NCBI RefSeq assembly: GCF_021654775.1
Contig: NZ_AP025343.1
Coordinates: 4,431,501 to 4,495,500 of the forward strand
Direction: 5' to 3'
Source: Paenibacillus azoreducens
GTDB taxonomy: Bacteria > Bacillota > Bacilli > Paenibacillales > Paenibacillaceae
Length of the DNA stretch: 64,000 nt
The notes below the pieces were generated by a model. It searched no databases. It saw only the letters and a list, made by a program, of their open reading frames with translations, and was not told the origin of the DNA. Shown in pieces: positions 17,401-25,255 of the stretch; positions within the stretch are counted from its first letter, which is position 1, and every line of letters begins with the position of its first letter. The translations under genes and the position numbers were made by a program.

Positions 17401-19480
17401 GATTGGCTTCTTTTGCTCCGTTGTAATATTCAACCTCGTATTCGGTATCCCGCCATTCATGCACAAGCTCATCAAGCCCGTGCAGAAATTGGCTTGCGCG
17501 TTCTTCTGTAATCATAAAAATCCGTCCCAGGTTTACCTCGGATACGTCGCGCCGCTCAAGCAGCCAATCTTCGGTTTGCTGCGGATCGTAAAGGCCAAAG
17601 CCGTTTTCGGCGGTAAAGCCGGTGTCCTGCTTCAATTTAGCGAGAAGCTGTTTTTCCTTGGGTGTCGGACTAGCGATACGATCCGCCCATGGCCGCAGCT
17701 TCTCGAATTGATCCGCGCGGTCTTGATCCTCTTTGAGCTCGGTCAACAGCTCCAGCCCGGCAAGCCGCTGCAATTCGCCTTTGGCCGTGAGCAGACGCTG
17801 CATACTCGAAGGCAGCATTTCCTCAGGCTGATGTAAAAGGATATCGATCGCGCTCTGCCGTAGAGAGCCTGTCTTCAACTTTAGCAAACCTTCAACCTGC
17901 TGCAGTTCTGCTTCATTTAAAGTTAACTTCTTCACCTGGCGAAGCGCATGCTCGCGGTTGGTCATGCTTTTATCGGATAGAGAAGCAAAAATAAAGGCGC
18001 GCTGCTCCTCCGACCCGGAATCACCTGTAAAATAGTTAATCAAATCGCCCCGCAAATCCGGATTCATTTGCGCCGCCAATCCAATTAGTTCGGCGATCCA
18101 CTCCTCGTCCATATCATAAGCGGTCAAATACATCATTTTGCGCAGAACCAAGTCGGAAGAATAACGGAATTCCGTAAAATCAAGCACGCCGGATACGCCG
18201 GTTTTCTCTTTCACTGGAACCTCTTCGAGAATCGCTTTGAAACGCCCGTATTCGAACCGTCTTGTTTCTTTATTTTCAAGAGCCGGCGTGCGGTTGATTT
18301 TCAGCACTCGGTCTTCGATTCCGCCAACGCGCCATTCATATTCATAATCAAAGCTATAGTTCTGCAAAATCCAATACAGCAGCTCCGGATCGTTCTCCTC
18401 CAAACTATTCCGGGCGATTTCGAATTTGACCGTTTTGTTTTGGCTGTTGGCCAGTACGTATTGGGCCACGATTTTCTGGTAACGTTCCCCATTCTCCATC
18501 AGAAACCTTATTTTTTCCGGCAAATCCCCTTCCTCATGCACGGCCGAAGCCCACAGGCTGATGTAAACCTGGTTCGCATTGGCAGAAGTGAGCCATTCCT
18601 TACGCTGTTTTTCATCGGTAAGCGCAAGATAGGCCTGCTGTAAAAGCTGGCCGGCCACACGCTGATTCGCCGCTTCCAGGCCCATGCCGGTCCAAGTTCC
18701 AAGCGCGCGTACAATAGAGGTGTACCGGAACAGATCATGGTCCAAAATGATTTTCAGCAAATACAAATTCGCCTCAAGCGTACCGGCATCCATTTGCTCG
18801 GCGATCGATTGTCGTAATCCTTCCTGCAGCCGTGCCGCTATGAGAAGCTCGCCAACCATGGCGTATAATTCCTTGCGGTGGCTTAGCATAATCCCCTTAA
18901 TCATCTCCGGTTTTAAAAGCGCGGTCTGGTTATCTCCGTAGATGATCTCCTTCAGCGCCTCTTCCACCCAACCATCGCCCTGGTCCAGTTCGAACGCGAT
19001 CAGATCCGGAATCACGCGTTGAAGCCAATACATGCGGTCAATTGTATAATCCGGTTTGGTCAAATAATCCCGTAGCGAAAACTGAAGGGATTCGGCAGTG
19101 AGCAACTCCTTAATTTTATTCAGCACCATGCTAAAATGAACTTCTAACCGCCGGGTCCGAAACGGTCTCCGGTAATAACCGGCCGCATAAGGAAATTCGC
19201 TCACGTGCTCAATAATATACCGGACGATTTCTGCTGTTTTCCCGCCAACGAGAGCAAACACGGTTTCCGCAAGAGGAACATACAAACTTTCCGGCCGTTT
19301 GGCACTCAACTTCTTTAATTCTTCATACAGAGCTTTGTATTCATCGCTATCGGAATCGACATAAGGTTCGCGCATCAGATTGTAAAATTTCCGTACTAAC
19401 GTATCCCCGCCAGCTTCGGCCTCTTTAACTCTTGGTTCGATCACAAACCAATACTGTTCTTCCTGATTCAAATTGTCCAT
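14492..19480 (-). CDS. Giant DUF4132 domain protein
   Basis: A 1662-residue cytoplasmic protein without signal peptide or membrane helix. The first three quarters are helical and repeat-like, with many charged Leu-rich helices, in the style of the DUF5724-type region that accompanies DUF4132. The last 300 or so residues carry the DUF4132 features: HPLDLYESGDWSDYQ, RQPFKQVFRELY, a block around RRYAGHQVQ and a final GVAYKQGTGALNIIPVHSQ segment. E. coli YehI/MolR belongs to the wider family; its biochemical role is unknown. GGAGGGG precedes the ATG. The gene starts 16 bases after the stop of a small upstream gene (19497), so the two are probably translated together. Confidence 0.8.
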   Translation of the reverse strand: MDNLNQEEQYWFVIEPRVKEAEAGGDTLVRKFYNLMREPYVDSDSDEYKALYEELKKLSAKRPESLYVPLAETVFALVGGKTAEIVRYIIEHVSEFPYAAGYYRRPFRTRRLEVHFSMVLNKIKELLTAESLQFSLRDYLTKPDYTIDRMYWLQRVIPDLIAFELDQGDGWVEEALKEIIYGDNQTALLKPEMIKGIMLSHRKELYAMVGELLIAARLQEGLRQSIAEQMDAGTLEANLYLLKIILDHDLFRYTSIVRALGTWTGMGLEAANQRVAGQLLQQAYLALTDEKQRKEWLTSANANQVYISLWASAVHEEGDLPEKIRFLMENGERYQKIVAQYVLANSQNKTVKFEIARNSLEENDPELLYWILQNYSFDYEYEWRVGGIEDRVLKINRTPALENKETRRFEYGRFKAILEEVPVKEKTGVSGVLDFTEFRYSSDLVLRKMMYLTAYDMDEEWIAELIGLAAQMNPDLRGDLINYFTGDSGSEEQRAFIFASLSDKSMTNREHALRQVKKLTLNEAELQQVEGLLKLKTGSLRQSAIDILLHQPEEMLPSSMQRLLTAKGELQRLAGLELLTELKEDQDRADQFEKLRPWADRIASPTPKEKQLLAKLKQDTGFTAENGFGLYDPQQTEDWLLERRDVSEVNLGRIFMITEERASQFLHGLDELVHEWRDTEYEVEYYNGAKEANLIGAKLRQLSYKSRQDTLDHDHFERENELHQYPLAEKWQRYCEESGWNAQELMGLYYAILLKDISGTLYPFYSYFSNVVDFDAMRRTQLLEGGRKQFLEQMLPLAGILKVQEILDGLRYGEQVKTLVSAYFTDSERSDTFDMAESAMVKIMASDVSKLAEQDKPVWFVAAAPLFMILRSRVYDVESFRSFFRTAYQYDLLRREIDKDCYSSINVNQYFRAFTLGLIGENELCKELFGRDARNHMRVLTSSGDTMVNRNDKLIELRERIVSRLLDIELARGDLKTDASIYTMSFQRIYGMEPFIRILTSLGGETFVRGYIYGYSGQTTKKESLSHLLKICYPRDGEDEEKLKKMLKGTEISEKLLLEAAMYAPQWIEIISKHLGWKGLRSAAWYFHAHINESFSAEKETIVAHYSPITPQEFNDGAFDVKWFEEAYGTIGEERFRLLYDCAKYISAGSNHRRSQLFADAVLGRLRLDDMKRSVMDKRNKEHLLAYSLIPLAADQEKDLRERYDFIQLFLKQSRGFGAQRRASEGTVGQIALGNLARSAGYADVIRLTWDMEARMLEQLGSLFEPYALDEDTNVRLTVDEEGKTELEVTSKGKLLKSVPARFKKNGYIEQLKQAKSELTDQFRRAKRELERSMEEQSRFRASELAALAASPVLRPLVSTLVFKADQQLGYFTSAVDGTLRLVEPGGEAWVLAGKDGLTIAHPLDLYESGDWSDYQRDLFERGIRQPFKQVFRELYLVNEDERAGKAGSRRYAGHQVQPSKTVALLRGRGWTVSYESGLQKVHYQENIIATIYAMADWFSPADSEAPTLETVEFLDRKTYKTIPVDQIPPILFSETMRDIDLVVSTAHVGGVDPEASLTTIELRKVIVEESLRLLKLDNVKLDGNFARIEGKLGEYAVHLGSGVAYKQGTGALNIIPVHSQHRGRLFLPFLDEDPRTAEVLSKVVLLAEDNKIKDPQILVQL

Positions 19481-19496
19481 TTTCTCCCCTCCATGT

Positions 19497-19913
19497 TCAC
19501 CACATGCCTCCAGCCAGCATCGTAAACCGCATAAAAACGATATGGTCCCCCTCTTGGGCTACCAGCGGAGCATCCAAATCCTCTATTTCCGTTTCATTGA
19601 TAAAAACCCGGTACAGCCCGTCCCCGAAAGCCGTCAAAGCCGCCTCCACCGCCTGGCTTTCATCAGGCTGCCGGTCGTCGTAAACCGCCCCAAAACCAAC
19701 CTTGCCCAATTCGGCGCTCTCTTCAATCTGGGTTTCCGTTAAGTAGGGAATCACGCTTTTTTCAGACTGCCGCTCCGTAAAGCTCCGCACCCCATTTTCC
19801 ACAACGCCAATGATCAGTTCACGAAGGGTATGCGGGGCAGTTGGCAGTTCAAGTTCTTGCGCTGCGAGTTCTTTGCGTTTTCCCGGCTTTTTTACCTTCA
19901 CGGTTAGCTTCAT
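19497..19913 (-). CDS. Small protein resembling a beta-grasp (MoaD/ThiS/ubiquitin-like) fold
   Basis: 138 residues when started at the ATG at 19913, which has AAGGAG six bases upstream; an ATG at 19985 with a weaker site would add 24 residues. I do not recognise a named family. The pattern fits a beta-grasp protein with an insert: strand MKLTVKV, helix TLRELIIGVVEN, then about 50 variable residues, VFINETEIEDLDAPL, EGDHIVFMRF and an end TMLAGGMW. In MoaD, ThiS and ubiquitin relatives the fold ends in Gly-Gly; here two residues follow it (Gly 135-136, then Met-Trp). It lies 16 bases upstream of the DUF4132 gene and is probably its partner. The fold is inferred. Confidence 0.7.
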   Translation of the reverse strand: MKLTVKVKKPGKRKELAAQELELPTAPHTLRELIIGVVENGVRSFTERQSEKSVIPYLTETQIEESAELGKVGFGAVYDDRQPDESQAVEAALTAFGDGLYRVFINETEIEDLDAPLVAQEGDHIVFMRFTMLAGGMW

Positions 19914-20403
19914 CCGCTTCTCCTTGTCATTATGTATTTCAGCCCTATCGTCCATAAGCAGTTCTACTGCTTGCACCTTGCTCATGGAAGCTTTTCTCTT
20001 TTGCGATCATTTCGGGAACATCCCTCATTCATGACAAAAGAATTAAGAAGGGCCCGCATCCTATTTAGAATCAGTATAAGGCTTGGTAAGTTCTGCAATC
20101 AATTTCTATCATTTCCGGGGGTTTCAAACGATTCTTTGGGCCTATGCCGCTTAGTTTGATTTTCCTACCTTCTAATCCCGGGCAGTTATCACAAATAATC
20201 GGAACTGCCTATTTTGCGTTCGTTTTGAACCTTGGATATTTTCGTTGCTAAGAGCATGAAGTATACTTGACATGTTCACCGGTCCATCCTATTGCTTCGG
20301 TTAAGAACGGATTTAAGAAAGATTGGCTTTTGAAACTCCGCAACAAAGGAATCTCGCAATAGTCGGTCGCAAGAGGTTTAATGAACATGATGGAGGTAAG
20401 CTG
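19914..20403. other. Intergenic region upstream of the DUF4132 operon
   Basis: About 490 bases between the small DUF4132-linked gene and a plus-strand remnant. The promoter of the minus-strand pair must be here. No strong hairpin, repeat or gene was found. Confidence 0.45.
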
Positions 20404-20779
20404 ATGACATCGATCAACAGTTGGCTTACAAATACGCTTCGGCCCTTTTTCGGGCTGCATCTAGTAGAGGAGCACTGGATATATTTTCCGAGTTGAGATC
20501 GATCTGTTCACAAACGGTTACGTCTTTCAAGACCGCAAGCCGCTTCTCCAATGATAGCGTCTACGCCGGTGTCGGTGCTGATTGGTTCGATCCTGCCGGT
20601 GAGCAAACCTCGTCCGATTCGCTGGACCATCCACTATCCCGAAAGGAACGCAAACAGGCGCTGGCGGAATTCGGTTTCCCGGAGGAAATTACTCACGATG
20701 AGTTTAATCGTCAAACCGGGGATTGACCCAGGCGGAATATTTGGAGTATATCGTAAAGACATACCGCTCTCGCAAATGA
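20404..20779 (+). pseudogene. Unidentified gene with stop and frameshifts
   Basis: An ATG at 20404 has GGAGGT six bases upstream and opens a protein-like stretch (SWLTNTLRPFFGLHLVEEHW) that stops after about 30 codons. Later, in other frames, protein-like segments continue: VGADWFDPAGEQ, a block around SRKERKQALAEFGFPEE, and LTQAEYLEYIVKTYRSRK ending at a stop at 20777-20779. This looks like one small gene broken by two or more indels. The family is not recognised. Confidence 0.5.
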
Positions 20780-20799
20780 CGAAGATATGACCGTTTGAT

Positions 20800-21279
20800 T
20801 CACAATAAGTACCTTTTAATTTGCTGCTCATACACCGTATTATAGTAAAATTTGCGCGGATATCGTTCTTCCTTCAGCACCTGATAGAGTACGGATTGTC
20901 CTTCCTCGTAACGGACGGCATCGTCGCAATCGTCATACAGCCGCCGTGACAACTGCCGAAGCTGACGGACGCTGCTGTCATCAGAGCTCAGCCTCCATCC
21001 AAACTGAATCATATCGAGCTGATCCAACGGATCGCGGTAGGTGTCCAGAACAATGCATGTATCCGGCTGCTGTTTATTCGCAAAAACCAAAACATCGCCG
21101 TTATGCACAGGCTGATCAAAATAATGTTCGTAGATTTCCTTAATCGGTACTGGGATGCCGAGGGCATCCATAATTGCCTGGAAATTCGGATGCGGCACGT
21201 ATTCATCACGCTGCTCATCCGGGTAATCAACCAACTCTGTAATCGATGCCATGATCCAAAATTCATATTTCAAATTCAA
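20800..21279 (-). CDS. Hypothetical protein
   Basis: A 159-residue soluble acidic protein that I do not recognise. It has no signal peptide or membrane segment; the middle contains VLVFANKQQPDTCIVLDTY and the second half a run of Arg/Leu helix (VRQLRQLSRRLYDD). The TTG at 21279 has AAAGGAG four bases upstream and is preferred; an ATG nine codons later has no site of its own. It is divergent from the gene at 21371 and lies in a stretch of small unknown proteins that resemble immunity or accessory proteins by size and charge only. Confidence 0.6.
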   Translation of the reverse strand: MNLKYEFWIMASITELVDYPDEQRDEYVPHPNFQAIMDALGIPVPIKEIYEHYFDQPVHNGDVLVFANKQQPDTCIVLDTYRDPLDQLDMIQFGWRLSSDDSSVRQLRQLSRRLYDDCDDAVRYEEGQSVLYQVLKEERYPRKFYYNTVYEQQIKRYLL

Positions 21280-21370
21280 ATCGCTCCTTTTGCATTTTCA
21301 GATATTTAGGAACCTTTAACCTTCTCGCTTTTATTGTGATATACATTTTAAAAAGAAACGGTGATTTTTG

Positions 21371-22054
21371 ATGAACAAGAACAGTATTGCATTTCCATGT
21401 CCGGCATGTAAAAAGATACCCGAGAAAATGACGATGGACAACCAAAATTTCGAGATCGCCGCATTTGAAACCGGAATGGAGTGGTCCGATTTTCAGGCAG
21501 ATAACCTTCCCTCCCTGGATGAAAAAATATGGATGAGGTCCAGCGAACCTCCTCTTCCGGGAAGCAGCCGGATCGTGTTAGTCTACTATCCTTTTCAAAT
21601 GACGGCAGGAGAAAGCTTCTGGATGCTGTTTATGCCCGCCCTTTCCAGCTTTAACGGCTGGGATGAACATCCCGGCGAAATAGATTCTTCGGCGTTTGTG
21701 CGGTGCGTCTTTGAACAGATTCTCTTACAGGATGAAAATCGCGCATGGATTCAAATCAAAATTCAGAATGTCATTTTATTGAAAGACGCTTGTGCTGTAT
21801 GGCCTGAGTCCGACGGGAGCGGCTGCTTGGACTCTTTTCAGATATTCAGGGACAACGATGTCCTTCGATACAACGGATGGATGCTGCTTAGCGCGAGTAC
21901 TGAAGGAGATTTAGGAACATGGGCTCTCATCAAAAAGAAAAATGAACGGCATCATCTTGTCGCGCTTGGCGATTGGGGTTTTCATTATGACATCGTGTAC
22001 GGCGGAAATAAGATCATCCCTGAGGAAGAGCTGAACAAGCTGCTGATAAAATAG
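21371..22054 (+). CDS. Hypothetical protein
   Basis: A 227-residue soluble acidic protein, family not recognised. A CPAC motif near the N-terminus (CPACKK) suggests a possible metal or redox site, but only one Cys pair is present. The rest is Trp- and acid-rich (SFNGWDEHPGE, GDWGFHYDIVYGG). The ATG at 21371 follows GGTGA; a TTG directly before it is the alternative. A stand-alone gene by spacing, with the MORN protein gene 200 bases downstream. Confidence 0.55.
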   Translation: MNKNSIAFPCPACKKIPEKMTMDNQNFEIAAFETGMEWSDFQADNLPSLDEKIWMRSSEPPLPGSSRIVLVYYPFQMTAGESFWMLFMPALSSFNGWDEHPGEIDSSAFVRCVFEQILLQDENRAWIQIKIQNVILLKDACAVWPESDGSGCLDSFQIFRDNDVLRYNGWMLLSASTEGDLGTWALIKKKNERHHLVALGDWGFHYDIVYGGNKIIPEEELNKLLIK

Positions 22055-22256
22055 ATCCCCGGCATCGAAACGACAGACGATACGATGGTACAAAATAAAC
22101 AAAAAAATTAGAATTTTCACGTTTTTTCAGAAACTTTCCTGAGTACATTTGCGTCTAAGAACATGAGATATCCGGAAAGCAACACTCCGACCCCGTGGCG
22201 GATTTCCTCATCTCTTCTTCAATTACATAACCTCATACTTGAAAGGATGTACTATC

Positions 22257-22988
22257 ATGAAAAAATGGACTGCTTTATCCCTATCCGTAGCTCTTTGCGC
22301 TTCTTTAGCCGCTGTGTCTATCGTCCCGGCTCATTCGACAGCCCATGCTGCGGCAGCCAAAGAATCGGTTAAGATTTCGGAAAATGCCCAATATTTCGGG
22401 GAAGTCAAAAACGGAGTGCCAAACGGGCGCGGCACGATCCATTGGGGAGACAGCAAACAATACTCCGGGGATTTCGTTAACGGCAAACGCGAAGGCAGCG
22501 GCAAATACATCAATGAATATACCCAGGACGGCGAAAAACATATAGTCGTATATAGCGGCGCCTGGAAGCAAGACAAAATGGAAGGTAAAGGAACTCTGAC
22601 CCATAAAGTAATCATGGATGGCGGCGAGGTCAGATCGAATGAAATCCAAACCGGTACATTTAAAAACGGAGTGCTTCAGAACGGTTACGATGTGATTCAC
22701 GCCCTGGCAGATCCGGATTACAGCTTCACCTACAAAAACGGAAGCGAAACTCTGGAAATGTTGGGATCGAATCAAGGCATCAAAACCTCGCTTAAAACGG
22801 GGCAGATATTCAGCATCAAATATCGCAATGGTTCCATCAACAAATACTACACTCTATTTCCGGCAGACACCAAAGCGGAACAGCGTAAATTAGACGCAGA
22901 TTTGAAATATTTGCAAAGCATCCAAAAGAAGCTGATTCCCGTTTTCGCTGAATTCGAACGATTGTCCAAACAGCTGCCGCTGAAATAA
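22257..22988 (+). CDS. Secreted MORN-repeat protein
   Basis: 243 residues. A signal peptide (about 1-30, ending AHA) is followed by three MORN repeats between about 40 and 110: YFGEVKNGVPNGRGTI, YSGDFVNGKREGSGKY and YSGAWKQDKMEGKGTL. The remainder has no repeat and ends in a Lys-rich helix. MORN repeats bind lipids or proteins at membranes in other organisms; here an exported, surface-associated role is inferred. The ATG at 22257 has GAAAGG upstream. A hairpin 65 bases downstream closes the unit. Confidence 0.8.
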   Translation: MKKWTALSLSVALCASLAAVSIVPAHSTAHAAAAKESVKISENAQYFGEVKNGVPNGRGTIHWGDSKQYSGDFVNGKREGSGKYINEYTQDGEKHIVVYSGAWKQDKMEGKGTLTHKVIMDGGEVRSNEIQTGTFKNGVLQNGYDVIHALADPDYSFTYKNGSETLEMLGSNQGIKTSLKTGQIFSIKYRNGSINKYYTLFPADTKAEQRKLDADLKYLQSIQKKLIPVFAEFERLSKQLPLK

Positions 22989-23052
22989 TGAGAACATCGT
23001 CAACAACTCATGACTGAAGTCACGAGTCCATTACGCAAAGCAGAAGTTTATC

Positions 23053-23084
23053 TAAAAAGCTGCGCCAAGTGCGCAGCTTTTATT
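23053..23084 (+). terminator. Intrinsic terminator after the MORN gene
   Basis: AAAGCTGCGC (23056-23065) pairs with GCGCAGCTTT (23071-23080) around a five-base loop, with a short T tract after it. The flanking A tract would let it work on the minus strand too. Confidence 0.8.
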
Positions 23085-23087
23085 AAG

Positions 23088-23212
23088 ATTATAGAATTTA
23101 TAAATTTTCTTGCTACGCTGAACAATTCTATAATCGCAAGAAAAACTATCTCTAAGCGCGGTCTGTCTTCTATGAAAATACGTCGATAGACGTTTTTCTT
23201 ATAGTATCCGAC
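23088..23212. repeat. Dispersed 120-base repeat, copy 1
   Basis: The element contains TATAGAATTTATA, GCTACGCTGA, AATTCTATAATCGCAAGAAA and ends near GACGTTTTTCTTAT. A second copy with the same order of words lies at 53301-53412. A short hydrophobic reading frame on the minus strand runs through the repeat and the terminator and is not considered a gene. Confidence 0.65.
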
Positions 23213-23300
23213 TGTCACGATCATTGCGATGAAGCACAAAAGTAAAATGCCGATTCTTATCAGTAGCTGCAATAGCTAGAGCTCTTCGATACATGACATT

Positions 23301-23771
23301 TTATTGCGAAAGGCTGGCAATTTCTTGTTCGAATCTATGAATAAGAAATTCCAAATTGGATTTCCATTCCGTCCAACTTTCGGAATCACGCCGTAATTCA
23401 ACGATTTCTCTCATACCATCCGCATCCGGAACTTCATCCCTGATATCTGTCAAACATCTTAATATGAACTTCAAAGATTCTTCATCCGCGGTAAATGAAT
23501 TCACTTTGCCAAATTCGTCTTCAGCATCATATAACTTCCCATTATCAAGATACATGACATAGAGCTCTGCAAGCGCCATTGCACTGTTGTCGAAGAAAAA
23601 ATCGATATCATCAAAGTTCTCTCCAAAAAAACCGCGATCTTTCATCACAGTCACGATTTCAGGCAGCTTTAAATGATTAGAGTGCAAATGATTTTGGATA
23701 TAGTCCTGTAGAAAATCGACCACATCCAAACCTTCATCGCTTTCCAATGCTTTGTATCCCCATGATCCCAT
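23301..23771 (-). CDS. DUF4259 domain protein
   Basis: 156 residues, starting MGSWGYKALESDEGLDVVDF, the signature of DUF4259, a family of small soluble proteins found as single genes in many Gram-positive and Gram-negative genomes and often near toxin-immunity loci. The function is unknown. The rest is acidic and helical. The ATG at 23771 follows GAGGGGAG by eight bases; a longer frame from 23816 lacks a site. No operon partner is evident: the next gene upstream on this strand starts more than 900 bases away. Confidence 0.75.
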   Translation of the reverse strand: MGSWGYKALESDEGLDVVDFLQDYIQNHLHSNHLKLPEIVTVMKDRGFFGENFDDIDFFFDNSAMALAELYVMYLDNGKLYDAEDEFGKVNSFTADEESLKFILRCLTDIRDEVPDADGMREIVELRRDSESWTEWKSNLEFLIHRFEQEIASLSQ

Positions 23772-23879
23772 TGTGAATACTCCCCTCACTATTAGAATGG
23801 CACATCCATATCTCATACTTCTAATGAAACTACGGAGCGTTATTGCTTCAAAAAAATGGGCAATTTTAATCTAACGCCT

Positions 23880-24740
23880 CTAATCTAACGCCGCAGCCGT
23901 GAAGATAAAAGCCCGGCCATCCGCATTTAAAATCTGCAGACCGTCATCCAGTTCAGCGAGTGGCATATCCCAATGAATGTGACCACAGCAGACCATAAGT
24001 TTGGAAGCGCCCTGCAGTTCCTTCCAAATGCCCGGATTGCCTGGCAGACCTTGCGGTTTAACCTCCGGACTTTCATGAAGCAGCAGGATGTCGGGACTTT
24101 GCCTTAAGAGCTGCCGCAGCCGCTTCATATAATCGGCTTCCGCCATCCGATTGGGTTTATCGGCTCTGCCTATGATCCCTCCAAGTCCTGCCACGGCCAG
24201 CCCGCCGCACATCATCATCCCCGCTTCAGAGAAGAAATGGATGCCTTCAGCAGAGCCTAATTCTGCTTCTCCATCATTCGTCAATAGATCATGATTTCCG
24301 CTTATGCCTGTCACGAACCCGAAATTCCGCTGAAAGGCCCTCCATACCGGCAGCGGATCACCGCTGGATCCCCTTTTGGCAGGATCAGTGTACAAGTCCC
24401 CGCATAAGCATACCATTACCTTGGCCGGGTCCAAATCCGATAAATGAATTTGAAACAGCAGCACCAACGTTTCCGCAAGCTCCTCGCCCAGCAGCCTTTG
24501 TGGACCTTTCACAACTCCCTCGGCTCCTACGTTTTCATGCCCCGCGATGCCTTGCAAATCAGAAGCAATAATCAACGCATCAAGTTCCCCCGGCAGCCCA
24601 AGCATCTCGCCCCAATATACGGGAAGCCATTCGTAAGATATTCCTGCGCCTTTTGAAGCAGCGGTAATGTACGGTATTTTCTCTAAAGGTTCCCGGGCAA
24701 TATCTACGATTTTTAACGGTTTTTGGGGATGTTTCTTCAT
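23880..24740 (-). CDS. Calcineurin-like metallophosphoesterase
   Basis: 286 residues with the metallophosphoesterase order: LIIASDLQG (first metal motif, with Gln where His is usual), CGDLYTDP (GDxxD-like), GISGNHD, LLLHESPE and CCGHIHW. Two metals and a phosphate ester or phosphodiester substrate are expected. The Gln in the first motif may change metal binding. The gene appears alone on the minus strand. The substrate cannot be named; a link with the RNA-repair genes 8 kb away would be speculation. Confidence 0.8.
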   Translation of the reverse strand: MKKHPQKPLKIVDIAREPLEKIPYITAASKGAGISYEWLPVYWGEMLGLPGELDALIIASDLQGIAGHENVGAEGVVKGPQRLLGEELAETLVLLFQIHLSDLDPAKVMVCLCGDLYTDPAKRGSSGDPLPVWRAFQRNFGFVTGISGNHDLLTNDGEAELGSAEGIHFFSEAGMMMCGGLAVAGLGGIIGRADKPNRMAEADYMKRLRQLLRQSPDILLLHESPEVKPQGLPGNPGIWKELQGASKLMVCCGHIHWDMPLAELDDGLQILNADGRAFIFTAAALD

Positions 24741-24765
24741 CGGAGTATCTCCTCTCTAAGCCCTT

Positions 24766-25172
24766 TTACAGATAGGGGCCGAAGTAGTACTCCATCTTTT
24801 CTTGCGAATATCCATCTTCACCTCTCCAGGTCCCATTGACATAAAATCGGTACTGCGCCCGCGCTCCTTACGGTAATCATCCTTGGATTCCAGTATGCCC
24901 GCATATCCCCAAATCTCCATCACCACGTCACGGCAGTTAACCAGCTAGTTTAACCGAACGCCGCCCCACTTCACCCGCTCGAAACTCAGAACGTTGAGGC
25001 CCTCATCATGCGAGATGGTAAGCGGGTTAAACATCAGTCCCTGGCTTTTAGCATACTGGAATTTTCCATCTGTATATGTATATCCCCCTCTTCTCCAACC
25101 CCTGAATGCCAAAATGTCTTGAACAGGATTTTCTTTGCTTTTGGATCTACAAATATCCCCCTTCCAAATCAA
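24766..25172 (-). pseudogene. Unidentified gene with in-frame stop and frameshift
   Basis: A frame from 25172 gives a Trp/Tyr-rich protein-like stretch (DILAFRGWRRGGYTYTDG, later LNVLSFERVKWGGVRLN) and meets a stop at 24945. Reading continues in the same frame through CRDVVMEIWGYAGILESKDD; after a one-base shift near 24868 it goes on as RFYVNGTWRGEDGYSQEKME and ends with YYFGPYL at 24766. Content and spacing suggest a single small gene with one nonsense and one frameshift mutation. The family is unknown. Confidence 0.5.
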
Positions 25173-25255
25173 ATCATTATTTTAAGCTCATCATTTGGCC
25201 TGCTGCAAAATTCGATTCAAAAAAATCTCCTCTACTGCGGGTGTCAAGGCCCGAA

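Noticed and set aside
23048-23272. 74-residue hydrophobic frame on the minus strand
   Set aside because: It lies in the dispersed repeat and in the terminator after the MORN gene.
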